DNA of 64,000 nucleotides from Arthrobacter sp. RIT-PI-e (GCF_001187915.1 NZ_LGIU01000049.1:51480-115479), one strand, 5' to 3'. Counted from the first letter of the stretch, positions 1 through 9,122 are shown. Made by a program: numbers and translations. The notes: generated by a model from the letters alone, not told the origin.

Positions 1-236
1 GTGCCCACGCCCTCCGGGTCGCGTCCGCCGTAGGTGGCATCCGGGGTGTACCGCCGCCGGGACGTCTTCGCGGTGCGTCTCGCCGGCGCCTCACGAGGGG
101 TGCCACGCGCCTGGGACGCGTCGCGCAGCCTGTTGAGGAGCGCCTGCGGTGCATCCTGAGCGGGGAGGACCTCATCCGCCGTCCGCTCCGGACCCTCCTG
201 CGGGTCCTCCCCACCGGGCTGCCGGTCCTCAGGCAC
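1..236 (-). CDS. DUF721/DciA-like protein, N-terminal part (runs off the window)
   Basis: A GTG start at 236-234 overlaps the recF stop by 8 bp and the frame stays open to base 1, giving 78 N-terminal residues. They end in RRYTPDATYGGRDPEGVGT, which resembles the Tyr-Gly-x-Gly-Arg-Asp-Pro segment of actinobacterial DUF721 proteins that follow recF. DUF721 proteins are related to DciA, a helicase-loading factor that acts with DnaB at the origin. The first 55 residues are acidic and low in complexity, as is usual before the folded domain. The 8 bp overlap suggests translational coupling to recF. The conserved C-terminal domain lies outside the window, so the family call rests on position and this short motif. 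Confidence 0.75.
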   Translation of the reverse strand, partial: MPEDRQPGGEDPQEGPERTADEVLPAQDAPQALLNRLRDASQARGTPREAPARRTAKTSRRRYTPDATYGGRDPEGVG

Positions 237-1530
237 GATCGTCCTCCGGTGGCTGGTCCGTGACCCCGGCGTCCGGGGCACTTCCGGCGTCCGCACCGGT
301 TGCGGCACCCATCGCATCCTCGGCCGTCGTGGTCGTCCCGTCCTCCGCGATGCCGCCGGGGACCACCAGGATCCGGCGTCCTCTCAGGGCGTCCGGGATG
401 TCCTCGCCCACCGCGGCGGTCACCAGGACCTGCTCCGCGGAGGCGACGATCGAGGCGAGGCGGGCCCGGCGCTGCGCGTCGAGCTCCGCGAAGACGTCGT
501 CGAGGATCAGCACCGGGTCCCCGCCGGGAGTGGTGTCCTCCTCGAGCAGCAGGTAGTAGCTGGCCAGCCGCAGGGCCAGCGCCATGGACCACGTCTCGCC
601 GTGTGATGCGTAGCCCTTCGCGGGAGCCTGTCCCAGGAGCACGGCGAGTTCGTCGCGGTGCGGGCCCACGAGGGAGATCCCGCGCTCCAGCTCCTTCCGG
701 CGGTGACGCAGCAGCCCGGCCACGAACAACTCCGTCAGCTCGGGCGGCGTCAGTTCCGCCAGGCCCTCCTGGAGCGGACTCCCCGGGGCACCGGCGCCGT
801 CCTCCTCGGTGGGGAGATCCGCCGAGGAGGAGACGGTGGAGGCGTAGACGATGTTCGCCTCCTTCGACCCGTCCGTCAGTTCCCGGTACGCCCGCTGGAC
901 GTGGGGGCGGAGCCGGTCCACGAGGAGGAGCCGTGCCGAGAGCAGTCGTGCGCCGGCCTCGGCGAGGTGCTGGTCCCACACGTCGAGCGTGGCCTCGTGC
1001 GCCGTGGAGAGCCTGCCCGCCGCCCGTGCGGATCTCAGCAGTGCGTTCCGCTGCTTGAGGACCCGCTCGTAGTCCGCACGCAGTGCCGCCCGATGGGGCA
1101 GGAGGGAGACGAGCACCTCGTCCAGGTACCGGCGCCGGCCGGAGGGATCGCCCTTCACGAGCGCGAGGTCCTCCGGTGCGAAGAGGACCGTCTTCAGGAT
1201 GCCCGCCGCATCCCTCGCCCGGACCGGGTTGGACCTGTTGATCCGCGCACGGTTCGCGGTCTCGGCGTTGATCTCCACCTCGACGCTGGTGCGCTGCTCC
1301 CCCCGGACCAGCCCGCCCCGGATGATCGCCCTGTCCGCACCGAACCCGACGAGCGGTCTGTCGTTACCGACCCGGTGCGAGGACAGCGCGGCGAGGTACC
1401 CGACGGCTTCGACGATGTTCGTCTTCCCCACGCCGTTGGGACCCACGAACACCGTGATGCCCGGTTCCATCCGGATGTCGAGCTGCTCGTAGCTCCGGAA
1501 CCCGGTGAGCGAGAGGTGCTCAACGTACAC
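229..1530 (-). CDS. recF: DNA replication and repair protein RecF
   Basis: 433 residues. RecF is an SMC-like ATPase that binds gapped DNA and helps load RecA at stalled forks. The Walker A motif GPNGVGKT is at residues 30-37, an ABC-type signature region (SHGETWSMALALRLA) at about 309-323, and Walker B LILDDVFAELD at 341-351. The C-terminal 45 residues are an acidic, Ala/Thr-rich tail beyond the usual RecF length of about 370-400. The start is 10 bp downstream of the gnd stop on the same strand, so the gene is probably the fourth of dnaA-dnaN-gnd-recF. The order is standard for actinobacteria. Confidence 0.97.
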   Translation of the reverse strand: MYVEHLSLTGFRSYEQLDIRMEPGITVFVGPNGVGKTNIVEAVGYLAALSSHRVGNDRPLVGFGADRAIIRGGLVRGEQRTSVEVEINAETANRARINRSNPVRARDAAGILKTVLFAPEDLALVKGDPSGRRRYLDEVLVSLLPHRAALRADYERVLKQRNALLRSARAAGRLSTAHEATLDVWDQHLAEAGARLLSARLLLVDRLRPHVQRAYRELTDGSKEANIVYASTVSSSADLPTEEDGAGAPGSPLQEGLAELTPPELTELFVAGLLRHRRKELERGISLVGPHRDELAVLLGQAPAKGYASHGETWSMALALRLASYYLLLEEDTTPGGDPVLILDDVFAELDAQRRARLASIVASAEQVLVTAAVGEDIPDALRGRRILVVPGGIAEDGTTTTAEDAMGAATGADAGSAPDAGVTDQPPEDDRA

Positions 1531-1540
1531 CGCTCACCGC

Positions 1541-2437
1541 TTACTCCGGTTTCTGCCGAGCCGGCTTCACCGGGTGACCACCGAACTGGTTGCGGAGCGC
1601 CGCCACCATCTTCATGGTGGGGGAGTCGTCCTGGCGCGAGGAGAAACGGGCGAACAGCGCCGCGGTGATGGCGGGTGCGGGGACGGAATTGGCGATGGCT
1701 TCCTCCACCGTCCAGCGCCCCTCCCCGGAGTCGTCCGCGTAGCCGGCGATCTTCTCCAGGCCGGGATCCTCCTCGAGCGCCTTGACCAGGAGGTCCAGCA
1801 GCCAGGAACGCACCACGGTGCCCTCCTGCCATGCGGCGAACGTACCGTGGACGTCCTTGACGATGTCCTTCGCCTCGAGCAGTTCGTACCCTTCGGCGTA
1901 GGACTGCATGAGTCCGTACTCGATCCCGTTGTGGACCATCTTCGCGTAGTGCCCGGCACCGACGTCGCCCACGTGGACGAAGCTCTGGGCGCGATCACCC
2001 TCGGGCCGCAGGGCGTCGAAGACCGGCAGGACGGTCTCCACGTCCTCGTCGCTGCCACCGGCCATCAGCCCGTACCCGTTCTCGAGTCCCCAGACGCCGC
2101 CGGAGACACCGCAGTCCAGGAACTTGACGCCCTGCTGGGCCAGGAGTGCCGCGTGGATCTGGTCGTCGGTGAACTTCGAGTTGCCGCCGTCGATCACGAG
2201 ATCGCCCTCGTCGAGGATCTCCGCGAGGTCCTTCACCACGGTGTGCGTGATCTCCCCCGCCGGCACCATGACCCAGACGACGCGGGGGCTCGAGAGCTTC
2301 GAGGCCATCTCCTCGAGGCTGGCCGCATCCGAGATCGCGGGATCGCGGTCGAAACCGGTGACCTCGATCCCCTTCTCGCGGAGCCGGGCCCTCATGTTGA
2401 ATCCCATTTTTCCGAGTCCGATGAGGCCGATGTGCAT
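1541..2437 (-). CDS. gnd: 6-phosphogluconate dehydrogenase, decarboxylating (short form)
   Basis: 298 residues. It oxidises 6-phosphogluconate to ribulose 5-phosphate and CO2 in the pentose phosphate pathway. The N-terminus carries the dinucleotide motif GLIGLGKMG (residues 4-12), followed by FDRDP where an acidic residue at the end of strand 2 suggests NAD preference, as in GntZ/YqeC-type short enzymes. Substrate motifs are IDGGNS near residue 89, GVSGGVWGLENGYGLMAGG, and the catalytic lysine in YAKMVHNGIEYG. At about 300 residues it is the short form rather than the 470-residue form. Its place between dnaN and recF is typical for actinobacteria and has no obvious replication role. Confidence 0.95.
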   Translation of the reverse strand: MHIGLIGLGKMGFNMRARLREKGIEVTGFDRDPAISDAASLEEMASKLSSPRVVWVMVPAGEITHTVVKDLAEILDEGDLVIDGGNSKFTDDQIHAALLAQQGVKFLDCGVSGGVWGLENGYGLMAGGSDEDVETVLPVFDALRPEGDRAQSFVHVGDVGAGHYAKMVHNGIEYGLMQSYAEGYELLEAKDIVKDVHGTFAAWQEGTVVRSWLLDLLVKALEEDPGLEKIAGYADDSGEGRWTVEEAIANSVPAPAITAALFARFSSRQDDSPTMKMVAALRNQFGGHPVKPARQKPE

Positions 2438-2459
2438 GAGCTTCTCTTTCTGACGTTGT

Positions 2460-2482
2460 GGCCGGCCGACGATCGGCCGGCC
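2460..2482 (-). terminator. GC hairpin between dnaN and gnd
   Basis: A perfect 9 bp inverted repeat (ggccggccg, loop acgat, cggccggcc) lies 20 bases after the dnaN stop and before the gnd start. There is no T-run, so it may be an intrinsic terminator of the actinobacterial kind, a processing signal, or a partial attenuator within the operon. Confidence 0.4.
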
Positions 2483-2501
2483 GATACCGACGCCGTGACG
2501 G

Positions 2502-3626
2502 CTACTGGTTGGGGAGCCGCACCGGCATCAGCAGGTACCTGTAGTCTTCCCTGTCCTCACCCGAGGCGTCATCCTGGGCCGAGAGCACCGCGGGCTTGGG
2601 GGGCGAGGTGAACGAGAACCGGACGAAGGGGCTGCTGAAGGCGCCGAGGCCCTCGCTGAGGTAGTGCGGGTTGAACGCCACGGTGATGTCGTCGCCGTCG
2701 AGCATGGCCTCGATGGCCTCCGAGGCCTGTGCGTCCTCCCCGGTCCCGGCGTCGAGGGTCACCTGCCCCTCGGTGAAGGCGAGACGTACCGGGGTGTTGC
2801 GTTCGGCCACCAGGGAGACCCGGCGCACCGCCTCGACCAGGGTGCTGGTGCGGACGGTCGCGTGGATCGGGGTGGTCTCCGGGAACAGGGAACGAATCTT
2901 CGGGTAGTCGCCGTCCACGAGCAGCGACGTGGTGCGTCGACCCCCGCTCTCGAAGCCGATCAGCTCCGAGTCGTCGGAGAACGCGATGTTCAGGTCCCCG
3001 GCACCACCGAGCGTCTTGGCCACCTCGTTCAGCGTCTTCGCCTTCACGAGCGCGGTCGTGGAGATCCCCGGGGTCGTCGGCCGCCAGGAGACCTCGCGCA
3101 GCGCCAGCCGGTAACGGTCGGTGGCGAGGAGGGTGATGAGCTCGTCCTCGATCTCCATCCGGACGCCGGTGAGGATCGGGAGGGTGTCGTCGCGGCTCGC
3201 GGCGATGATCACCTGGGAGACGGCCTGGGCGAAGGCATCGCCGTCGACCACACCGCTCACGACGGGGAGCTTCGGCAGCTCGGGATATTCCCCCTCGGGC
3301 ATGGTGGCCAGGTTGAAACGGCTGTTGCGGCAGGTGAGGGTGACCTTCGAACCCTCCGTCGACACCTCTACCGGGGCAGAAGGAAGACTGCGGCATATGT
3401 CCGCGAGCAGTCTGCCCGACACGAGGATAGTGCCTTCCTCCAGGACCTCCGCGGGGATCTCGAGGCGGGCCGAGATCTCGTAGTCGAAACTCGCGAGACT
3501 GAGGCTCCCGTTCTCGGCCTTGATCAGCAGACCGGCCAGGACGGGGACGGGGGGTCTCGGTGACAGGGAACGAGCGGTCCAGGACACGGCCTCTGCCAGG
3601 ACATCCCGCTCAACTCTGAATTTCAC
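2502..3626 (-). CDS. dnaN: DNA polymerase III beta sliding clamp
   Basis: 374 residues, the usual length for the ring-shaped clamp that holds DNA polymerase III on its template. The protein starts MKFRVERDVLAEAVSWTARSL and ends with the conserved beta-clamp tail YRYLLMPVRLPNQ. Three clamp domains of roughly 120 residues can be followed along its length. It is on the same strand as dnaA and separated from it by the origin. The start is supported by the canonical N-terminus and by the reading frame closing upstream in the AT-richer oriC. Confidence 0.98.
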   Translation of the reverse strand: MKFRVERDVLAEAVSWTARSLSPRPPVPVLAGLLIKAENGSLSLASFDYEISARLEIPAEVLEEGTILVSGRLLADICRSLPSAPVEVSTEGSKVTLTCRNSRFNLATMPEGEYPELPKLPVVSGVVDGDAFAQAVSQVIIAASRDDTLPILTGVRMEIEDELITLLATDRYRLALREVSWRPTTPGISTTALVKAKTLNEVAKTLGGAGDLNIAFSDDSELIGFESGGRRTTSLLVDGDYPKIRSLFPETTPIHATVRTSTLVEAVRRVSLVAERNTPVRLAFTEGQVTLDAGTGEDAQASEAIEAMLDGDDITVAFNPHYLSEGLGAFSSPFVRFSFTSPPKPAVLSAQDDASGEDREDYRYLLMPVRLPNQ

Positions 3627-4088
3627 GGATCAATGCCGCCTTTCAAAAAAACAGCCACTGACGGGACGGTCAGCGGATCGGTGGGTCGGACGTCGTCCAC
3701 GGAGGTCCGGGCACGGTGAACTCTCACCCTACCGGGGGAAAGGTCCGCCGGATAGCAGGCTTTTCGGCCGGGCCGGAGGGCCGGAGCACGGGTGGGCGGG
3801 ACGTGGAATGTTATTTGAAGAACTTTTGGGATTTAAGGTCGGTAGTGTTAATAACTGCTGTGGATTCTGTGGATAAGTCCGCTGGGGCTGATGTCCGCGC
3901 GGATTTCGCCTGTGGAAAAGGTGTGGGCGCGCAGCACGGTCCGCGAGCACCCTCTGTGGGCAGAATCCTTGTCATTTCGCGGATCCACAGGCAGCAGGGG
4001 GTTTTCCCCCAGCGCGGCACCGATGTTCACCGAGTTATCCACAGTTGTGTCCACACCTGTTAATTACAGCGGCGGTGACGAGGGCTGT
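3627..4088. other. oriC: Chromosomal replication origin oriC (dnaA-dnaN intergenic region)
   Basis: 462 bp with no credible gene. DnaA-box matches to TTATCCACA, either strand: perfect at 3868-3876 (tgtggataa) and 4035-4043 (ttatccaca); near matches at 3859-3867 (tgtggattc), 3911-3919 (tgtggaaaa), 3955-3963 (tgtgggcag), 3981-3989 (ggatccaca) and 4047-4055 (gtgtccaca). An AT-rich stretch at 3808-3857, containing ttatttgaagaacttttg and gttaataac, lies beside the boxes on the dnaN side and is the best candidate unwinding element. The dnaN promoter should also be here. Location between dnaA and dnaN is the actinobacterial norm. Confidence 0.92.
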
Positions 4089-5501
4089 TCAGCCCTCGCG
4101 CTGCTTGTGCTTGATCCGGTTGGTCAGTTCGGTGACCTGGTTGAAGATCGCCCTGCGCTCGGCCATGAGCTCCCGGATCTTGCGGTCCGCGTGGATCACC
4201 GTGGTGTGGTCGCGCCCTCCCAGTTCCTGGCCGATCTTCGGCAGGGACATGTCGGTGAGCTCCCGGCACAGGTACATCGCGATCTGCCGTGCGGTCACGA
4301 GGGTCCGGGTGCGTGACTTGCTGCACAGCTCCTCGAGGCTGATCTGGAAGTAGTCCGCGGTCTGCGCCATGATCACCGTCGAGGTGATCTCCCGCGCGCC
4401 GTCGTCGGAGATGAGGTCCTTCAGCACGATCTCCGCGAGGTTGACGTCCACGGGTTGCCGGTTCAGGCTCGCGAACGCCGTGACCCGGATCAGGGCGCCT
4501 TCCAGCTCCCGGATGTTCGTGGCGATCTTCGAGGCGATGTACTCCAGGACGTCGTCGGGTGCACTGAGGCTGTCGCTGATGGCCTTCTTGCGGAGGATCG
4601 CGATGCGGGTCTCCAGCTCCGGCGGCTGGATGTCCGTCAGGAGCCCCCACTCGAAACGCGAGCGCATGCGTTCCTCGAAGCCGATGAGCTGCTTGGGTGG
4701 CAGGTCCGAGGTGATGACCACCTGCTTGCTGTGGTTGTGCAGTGCGTTGAAGGTGTGGAAGAACTCCTCCATGGTCCTGTCCTTCCCGGACAGGAACTGG
4801 ATGTCGTCGATCAGCAGGATGTCCACGTTGCGGTACGTCTGCTTGAAGCTCGACCCCTCGTCGTCGCGGATCGAGTTGATGAAGTCGTTGGTGAACTCCT
4901 CGGAGTTCACGTACCGGACGCGGATGCCGGTGTAGAGGTGCCGGGCGTAGTGGCCGATGGCGTGCAGCAGGTGGGTCTTGCCTAGTCCGGAATCGCCGTA
5001 GATGAACAGCGGGTTGTAGGCCTTCGCAGGGGCCTCGGCGACGGCGACCGCGGCCGCGTGGGCGAAACGGTTGGAGGAACCGATCACGAAGGTGTCGAAG
5101 ACGTACTTCGGATTCAGCCGGCCGAACTCGTGCGAGTTGCTCGGCGGTGTGGGCGAGGGCTTGACCTCGTCCCGGGGCTCCGGTGAGACCTCCTCGGGTT
5201 CCTTGTCCGGTACGTCCTCCGTAACGGGGGTGAGATCGGGGTCGATGACGAAGGCACACTGGATGTCCTCACGGAACACGTCGTGCAGGGCATCGTCGAG
5301 TGCACCCTTCAACTGGGTCTGGAGCACCTCGCGGGTCAGCTCGTTCGGTACGGCGATGAGCATGGTGGTCCCGATGAGCCCCTGGGCCTGCGCGAGGATC
5401 ATGAAGCCGCGCTGGCGGGGGGTGACGCGATCGTCCTGTTCGAGGGTCCGGATGACCTTGCGCCAGGAACTCCCGACGTCGTTTACCTCATCTGTACCCA
5501 C
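4089..5501 (-). CDS. dnaA: Chromosomal replication initiator DnaA
   Basis: 470 residues from the chosen GTG (5501-5499). It binds DnaA boxes and melts oriC. The GTG has the Shine-Dalgarno gggagagg five bases upstream; an in-frame ATG at 5564 lies inside a DnaA box and lacks such a site, so it is less likely. Domain I is at about 1-90, an acidic Pro-rich linker to about 125, then the AAA+ domain with Walker A GDSGLGKT (169-176), Walker B LLIDDIQF (229-236) and the arginine-finger region RMRSRFEWG near 278. The DNA-binding signature [11 protein letters not shown] is at 428-438. An 8 bp hairpin at 4079-4098 spans the stop codon. Confidence 0.97.
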   Translation of the reverse strand: MGTDEVNDVGSSWRKVIRTLEQDDRVTPRQRGFMILAQAQGLIGTTMLIAVPNELTREVLQTQLKGALDDALHDVFREDIQCAFVIDPDLTPVTEDVPDKEPEEVSPEPRDEVKPSPTPPSNSHEFGRLNPKYVFDTFVIGSSNRFAHAAAVAVAEAPAKAYNPLFIYGDSGLGKTHLLHAIGHYARHLYTGIRVRYVNSEEFTNDFINSIRDDEGSSFKQTYRNVDILLIDDIQFLSGKDRTMEEFFHTFNALHNHSKQVVITSDLPPKQLIGFEERMRSRFEWGLLTDIQPPELETRIAILRKKAISDSLSAPDDVLEYIASKIATNIRELEGALIRVTAFASLNRQPVDVNLAEIVLKDLISDDGAREITSTVIMAQTADYFQISLEELCSKSRTRTLVTARQIAMYLCRELTDMSLPKIGQELGGRDHTTVIHADRKIRELMAERRAIFNQVTELTNRIKHKQREG

Positions 5502-5961
5502 AAAGACCTCTCCCGGCTGTACTGCCCATCCTCGACGACACCGGTTCTCCACAGAGTTGTACACAGCTCGTGGATAAACGGACCAGAGCCAAGACTAGAG
5601 GATGCAAAGTACAGAAGATAGCGGAATGGAGCGCCTCCGGAGGGGTTCCGAGGGGCGTTCCGAGGGGTCTTCGCCGCCCGTGTAGGCTGTCTGGTGCGCC
5701 GGTTGTCCACAGGGTCGGGAAAAAAGAACCCACAGGTCCGGCGAGGCCCGGTTTGACGCTTCTGAGGCGTTGCGCCTAACGTTATGTAGTCCAACATGTC
5801 TGCATTCTGCATGCCATCACAGATGTTCCGGGGACTAAGCGGACTCGGAACGTGACAGCTTCCACGCGAATGTCGGATGTACACCTTCATCGCGTCAGTC
5901 TGTTCTTCCCCCTTGTTGCAATGGGCCGGACGCATCTCAAGATCGTTCTGGAGTAACTACA
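5502..5961. promoter_or_regulatory. Divergent dnaA/rpmH control region with a second DnaA-box cluster
   Basis: 460 bp without a gene. DnaA-box-like sites: 5545-5553 ttctccaca, 5557-5565 ttgtacaca, 5569-5577 cgtggataa and 5703-5711 ttgtccaca, the last an exact match to the box form common in high-GC actinobacteria. The first three are immediately upstream of the dnaA start and suit DnaA autoregulation. A plus-strand promoter candidate for rpmH is ttgacg (5753-5758) with taacgt (5777-5782), spacing 18. The minus-strand dnaA promoter must also lie here but no clear hexamers were picked. Confidence 0.6.
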
Positions 5962-6099
5962 GTGAGCAAGCGGACTTTTCAGCCGAATAACCGCCGTCGT
6001 GCCAAGAAGCACGGCTTCCGTCTTCGCATGCGCACCCGCGCCGGCCGTGCCATCCTGTCGGCACGCCGGGGCAAGGGCCGCACCGAACTCTCGGCATAG
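5962..6099 (+). CDS. rpmH: 50S ribosomal protein L34
   Basis: 45 residues, starting at [21 protein letters not shown] follows the initiator and the protein ends GRTELSA. This is the invariant basic L34 sequence, with the [11 protein letters not shown] core. L34 is a small protein of the large ribosomal subunit. It is the first gene of the conserved rpmH-rnpA-yidD-yidC-jag-rsmG cluster, divergent from dnaA. Too short for many gene finders but unmistakable. Confidence 0.98.
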   Translation: MSKRTFQPNNRRRAKKHGFRLRMRTRAGRAILSARRGKGRTELSA

Positions 6100-6181
6100 G
6101 CGGTTCCACCCCGTGCCGTGCGCCCTCGGGTCCCCCTGACGGTGCCGGCATCCTCTCCTCCTCGATGACCGGGACGCTTCC

Positions 6182-6595
6182 GTGCTACCGATGATCCACA
6201 GGGTGCGAACGGCCGGGGACTTTGCACGTACCGTACGTTCCGGCGCCCGATCAGGGCGCCGGAACGTTGTGCTATATGCCTTCCGGACCTCCGCGTCGGA
6301 TCCTTCACGGGTCGGGTTCATCGTCGGCAAGGGTGTGGGGAACGCCGTGGTGCGGAACCTCGTCAAGCGAAGGCTCCGGCATGCCTCGGCAGAGTGGGTC
6401 GCCGTGCACCCGAGCGGGTTCGACGTCGTCGTCCGGGCCCTGCCCGCGGCGGCCGACGCCGACTGGCCCACCCTGCACAGGGACTTCTCCGGCGGTGTGG
6501 CAGCGGTGCTCCGCCGGCTGGAACGATCCGATCCGCCCGGGAGGGAACCGATGCACGGGGAAGGAAGGTCGGAGTATCGTGAGGACGGTCGCTGA
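6182..6595 (+). CDS. rnpA: Ribonuclease P protein component
   Basis: 137 residues from GTG 6182. It is the protein cofactor of RNase P, which removes tRNA 5' leaders. The RNR motif region [15 protein letters not shown] at about residues 53-67 binds the RNA subunit, and the N-terminus ([18 protein letters not shown]) fits the family. An ATG three codons later (6191) is an alternative start. The last 17 bp overlap yidD. The C-terminal 20 residues after the folded domain are not conserved and serve mainly to carry the yidD start. Confidence 0.95.
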   Translation: MLPMIHRVRTAGDFARTVRSGARSGRRNVVLYAFRTSASDPSRVGFIVGKGVGNAVVRNLVKRRLRHASAEWVAVHPSGFDVVVRALPAAADADWPTLHRDFSGGVAAVLRRLERSDPPGREPMHGEGRSEYREDGR

Positions 6596-6929
6596 GCATT
6601 CGGTCGGCTCGATCGCGGGGCTGCCCCGCCTGGCGGCGATCGGGATCCTGATCGCGTACCGGAAGGTGATCTCTCCGCTGTACGGGCAGGTGTGCCGGTT
6701 CTACCCGAGCTGCTCCGCCTATGCACTCGAGGCGATCACGGTGCACGGGTTCACCCGCGGCAGCTGGCTCGCCGTGCGGCGGCTGGTCCGCTGCCACCCC
6801 TGGGACGACGGCGGTGTGGACCACGTACCCGCCGGTTCCAGGACCTTCCCGCCGGGGAGGACCCCCGCGATTGTTGTGTTGAACCACCCGGTGATCCCGG
6901 TCGACGACGAAAGCCGCCCGGCGGTTTGA
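6579..6929 (+). CDS. yidD: Membrane protein insertion efficiency factor YidD
   Basis: 116 residues from GTG 6579. YidD-family proteins sit at the inner face of the membrane and assist insertion by YidC. The family core [30 protein letters not shown] is present in full at about residues 24-53, with three cysteines, followed by [17 protein letters not shown], the other conserved block. The GTG overlaps the end of rnpA by 17 bp, and the purine-rich stretch ggaaggtcggag ends a few bases upstream. The C-terminal 35 residues extend beyond the core. Position between rnpA and yidC is conserved in bacteria. Confidence 0.95.
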   Translation: MRTVAEHSVGSIAGLPRLAAIGILIAYRKVISPLYGQVCRFYPSCSAYALEAITVHGFTRGSWLAVRRLVRCHPWDDGGVDHVPAGSRTFPPGRTPAIVVLNHPVIPVDDESRPAV

Positions 6930-6944
6930 GGAGAGCTAACTGAT

Positions 6945-7907
6945 ATGGGTTTTTTTGAGACGATCCTGGCACCGTTCAGGTGGCTCGTGTCGTGGATCAT
7001 GTTCATGTTCCACGAGGGCTTCACGTTCCTCGGAATGCCCCCGGCCTCGGGATGGACCTGGGTCCTGTCGATCGTCGGCCTCGTGGTGGTCATCCGCGCA
7101 GCCCTGATCCCGGTGTTCGTGAAGCAGATCAAGGCCCAGCGCGGTATGCAGGCGCTGCAACCCGATCTCCGGAAGCTGCAGCAGAAGTACAAGGGCAAGA
7201 CGGACCAGCTCTCGCGCCAGGCGATGACGCAGGAACAGATGGCCCTGTACAAGAAGCACGGCACCAACCCGTTCGCGGCCTGCCTCCCCATCCTCATCCA
7301 GATGCCGTTCTTCTTCGCGCTGTTCACGGTGCTGAACGGTATTTCGCGGGCCAGCGCGGAGGGTGACACCATCGGCGCCCTGTCCCCCGAGTCGGTGCGC
7401 CAGTTCGACAACGCCACGATCTTCGGGGCACCCCTCTCCTCCACGTTCCTGGGCAGCTTCGGCGAGAACATGAACATCAGCGTGATCATCCTGTCCCTGG
7501 TCATGATCATCGCCATGACCTCGTCGCAGTTCATCACCCAGAAGCAGATCATGGCCAAGAACATGTCGGACGAGGCCATGCAGAGCCCCTTCATGCGTCA
7601 GCAGAAGATCATGCTGTACATCCTCCCGCTGGTCTTCGGCATCGGTGGCATCAACTTCCCCATCGGTGTGCTCGTGTACTGGACCACCACCAACGTGTGG
7701 ACCATGGCGCAGCAGTTCTACGTCATCCGCAAGATGCCCACCCCCGGCTCCCCCGCCGCCAAGGCGCTCGCTGAGCGTCGCGCGAAGAAGGGACTGCCCA
7801 TGGTCCCGTTGCTCGGTGAGCGCAAGACGGAACCGGTTGTCGAGACCGCTCCGGAGCCCAGGGTCCAACGGGTACAGCCGCAGCGCAAGAAGAGGAAGAA
7901 GCGATGA
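6945..7907 (+). CDS. yidC: Membrane protein insertase YidC (Oxa1 family)
   Basis: 320 residues. It inserts and folds inner-membrane proteins with or without the Sec translocon. Hydrophobic segments are visible at about residues 11-50, 108-125, 178-200 and 224-255, matching the five-helix Oxa1/YidC core of Gram-positive enzymes. The cytoplasmic loop between the first and second conserved helices contains the basic segment QPDLRKLQQKYKGKTDQLS. The C-terminus is strongly basic (RKKRKKR), as is common where YidC contacts ribosomes. The ATG lies 15 bp after yidD with gaggag upstream. The stop overlaps the jag start by 4 bp (ATGA). Confidence 0.97.
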   Translation: MGFFETILAPFRWLVSWIMFMFHEGFTFLGMPPASGWTWVLSIVGLVVVIRAALIPVFVKQIKAQRGMQALQPDLRKLQQKYKGKTDQLSRQAMTQEQMALYKKHGTNPFAACLPILIQMPFFFALFTVLNGISRASAEGDTIGALSPESVRQFDNATIFGAPLSSTFLGSFGENMNISVIILSLVMIIAMTSSQFITQKQIMAKNMSDEAMQSPFMRQQKIMLYILPLVFGIGGINFPIGVLVYWTTTNVWTMAQQFYVIRKMPTPGSPAAKALAERRAKKGLPMVPLLGERKTEPVVETAPEPRVQRVQPQRKKRKKR

Positions 7908-8464
7908 CCGCAGAGAACGAGGACCAGATCCCCGAGTCCGTCGCCGGCCCCGGGGGCGACGACGCCGCGAGCCAGGAGGGGACCGAGTCCTCGCGTCTGG
8001 ACGAGGAGGGCGACGTCGCGGCCGACTACCTCGAGGAGCTGCTCGACATCGCGGACATCGACGGTGACATCGACATCGAGGTCCGCAGCGGCCGCACGTA
8101 CATCTCGATCGTGTCCGAGGACCGGTCCGACACCGGGCTGAGCTCCCTCGTGGGTGCTGACGGGGAGGTCCTCGAAGCTCTTCAGGAACTCACGAGACTC
8201 AGCGTGCTGACGTCCACGGACGTGCGTTCACGCCTGGTGCTCGACGTCGACGGGTACCGGGACCGTCGCGGGGGCGAGCTCGGCAAGATCGCCCGGGATG
8301 CCGTGGAGAAGGTCAAGGAGACGGGCGACGACGTCGCACTGGCGCCGATGTCCGCGTACGAACGGAAGATCGTCCACGATGTCGTGGCAGATCTCGGGTT
8401 CGTCAGCGAGTCCGAGGGCGAGGGGCAGGGGCGGCACATCGTGGTCTCGCCGAGCGATGACTGA
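7904..8464 (+). CDS. jag: RNA-binding protein Jag/KhpB (KH and R3H domains)
   Basis: 186 residues. Jag/KhpB proteins bind RNA and, in firmicutes, affect cell elongation; they are almost always encoded after yidC. Residues 1-45 are acidic and probably disordered. The central segment (about 55-120) is the KH-like domain with GADGEVLEALQELTRL in place of the GxxG loop region. The C-terminal R3H domain contains APMSAYERKIVHDVVADLG and ends with SEGEGQGRHIVVSP, the usual terminus. It overlaps yidC by 4 bp and rsmG by 8 bp, so the three are probably translated as a unit. It lacks the long N-terminal Jag domain of Bacillus proteins. Confidence 0.93.
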   Translation: MTAENEDQIPESVAGPGGDDAASQEGTESSRLDEEGDVAADYLEELLDIADIDGDIDIEVRSGRTYISIVSEDRSDTGLSSLVGADGEVLEALQELTRLSVLTSTDVRSRLVLDVDGYRDRRGGELGKIARDAVEKVKETGDDVALAPMSAYERKIVHDVVADLGFVSESEGEGQGRHIVVSPSDD

Positions 8465-9122
8465 GCAGCAGGACCCGAGCCTTCCTCCACGGCCGACGTC
8501 CGAGGAGCAGGTCGCCGCCGACACGGTCTTCGGCGACCGGTTCGAGCTGGCCCGCGGATTCGTGCGGCATCTCGCGACGTCGGGTATCGAGCGTGGACTG
8601 CTCGGACCGCGTGAGATTCCCCGGTTGTGGGGACGGCACGTACTGAACTGCGCGGTCGTGGGTCGGCTCATGCAGCCGGATGCGTCGGTGGTCGACGTCG
8701 GCAGCGGCGCGGGTCTTCCCGGCGTCGCCCTCGCGATAGCCCGGCCGGACCTCGAGCTGCACCTGGTCGAACCTCTGGAGCGGCGCGTCACCTGGCTGGA
8801 CGAAGTGATCACCGATCTCGGCCTGACCAATGTGACCGTGCACCGCGCCCGCGCCGAACAGGTGGTCGGCGAGATCGCCGGCCGGTACGTGACGGCACGG
8901 GCCGTCTCGGCGCTGTCCACCCTGGCCGGCTGGACCCTTCCCCTCACCACACGTGACGGTGAGGTCCTCGCGATCAAGGGACGCAGCGCCGCCGACGAGA
9001 TCGAGAAGGCACGCAAGGTGATCCGCAAACTCGGTGGTGACACCGCCGAGATCATCGCCGTGGGCGGGGATGTCCTCGCCGAGCCGACCACGGTGGTACG
9101 GATACCTCGCCGCCCGGTCTGA
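8457..9122 (+). CDS. rsmG: 16S rRNA (guanine-N7)-methyltransferase RsmG
   Basis: 221 residues from ATG 8457. RsmG methylates N7 of G527 (E. coli numbering) in 16S rRNA; loss gives low-level streptomycin resistance. The SAM-binding glycine-rich motif VDVGSGAGLPGVALAIARP is at about residues 79-97, followed by the acidic strand LHLVEPLERRVTWLDEV. The segment GRYVTARAVSALSTLAGW and the IKGRSAADEI motif are family hallmarks. The start overlaps the end of jag by 8 bp. It is the last gene of the yidC cluster; parA follows after 96 bp with its own probable promoter. Confidence 0.97.
   Translation: MTEQQDPSLPPRPTSEEQVAADTVFGDRFELARGFVRHLATSGIERGLLGPREIPRLWGRHVLNCAVVGRLMQPDASVVDVGSGAGLPGVALAIARPDLELHLVEPLERRVTWLDEVITDLGLTNVTVHRARAEQVVGEIAGRYVTARAVSALSTLAGWTLPLTTRDGEVLAIKGRSAADEIEKARKVIRKLGGDTAEIIAVGGDVLAEPTTVVRIPRRPV

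Noticed and set aside
3716..4063. Plus-strand open frames across oriC
   Set aside because: They run through the DnaA boxes and AT-rich element, have no ribosome site and lack codon bias; this is the origin.
4079..4098. Hairpin over the dnaA stop as a terminator
   Set aside because: 8 bp stem without T-run inside the coding end; noted in the dnaA entry but not listed separately.
5562..5564. Upstream ATG as the dnaA start (491 residues)
   Set aside because: It lies in a DnaA box and lacks a Shine-Dalgarno; GTG 5501 has gggagagg five bases upstream.
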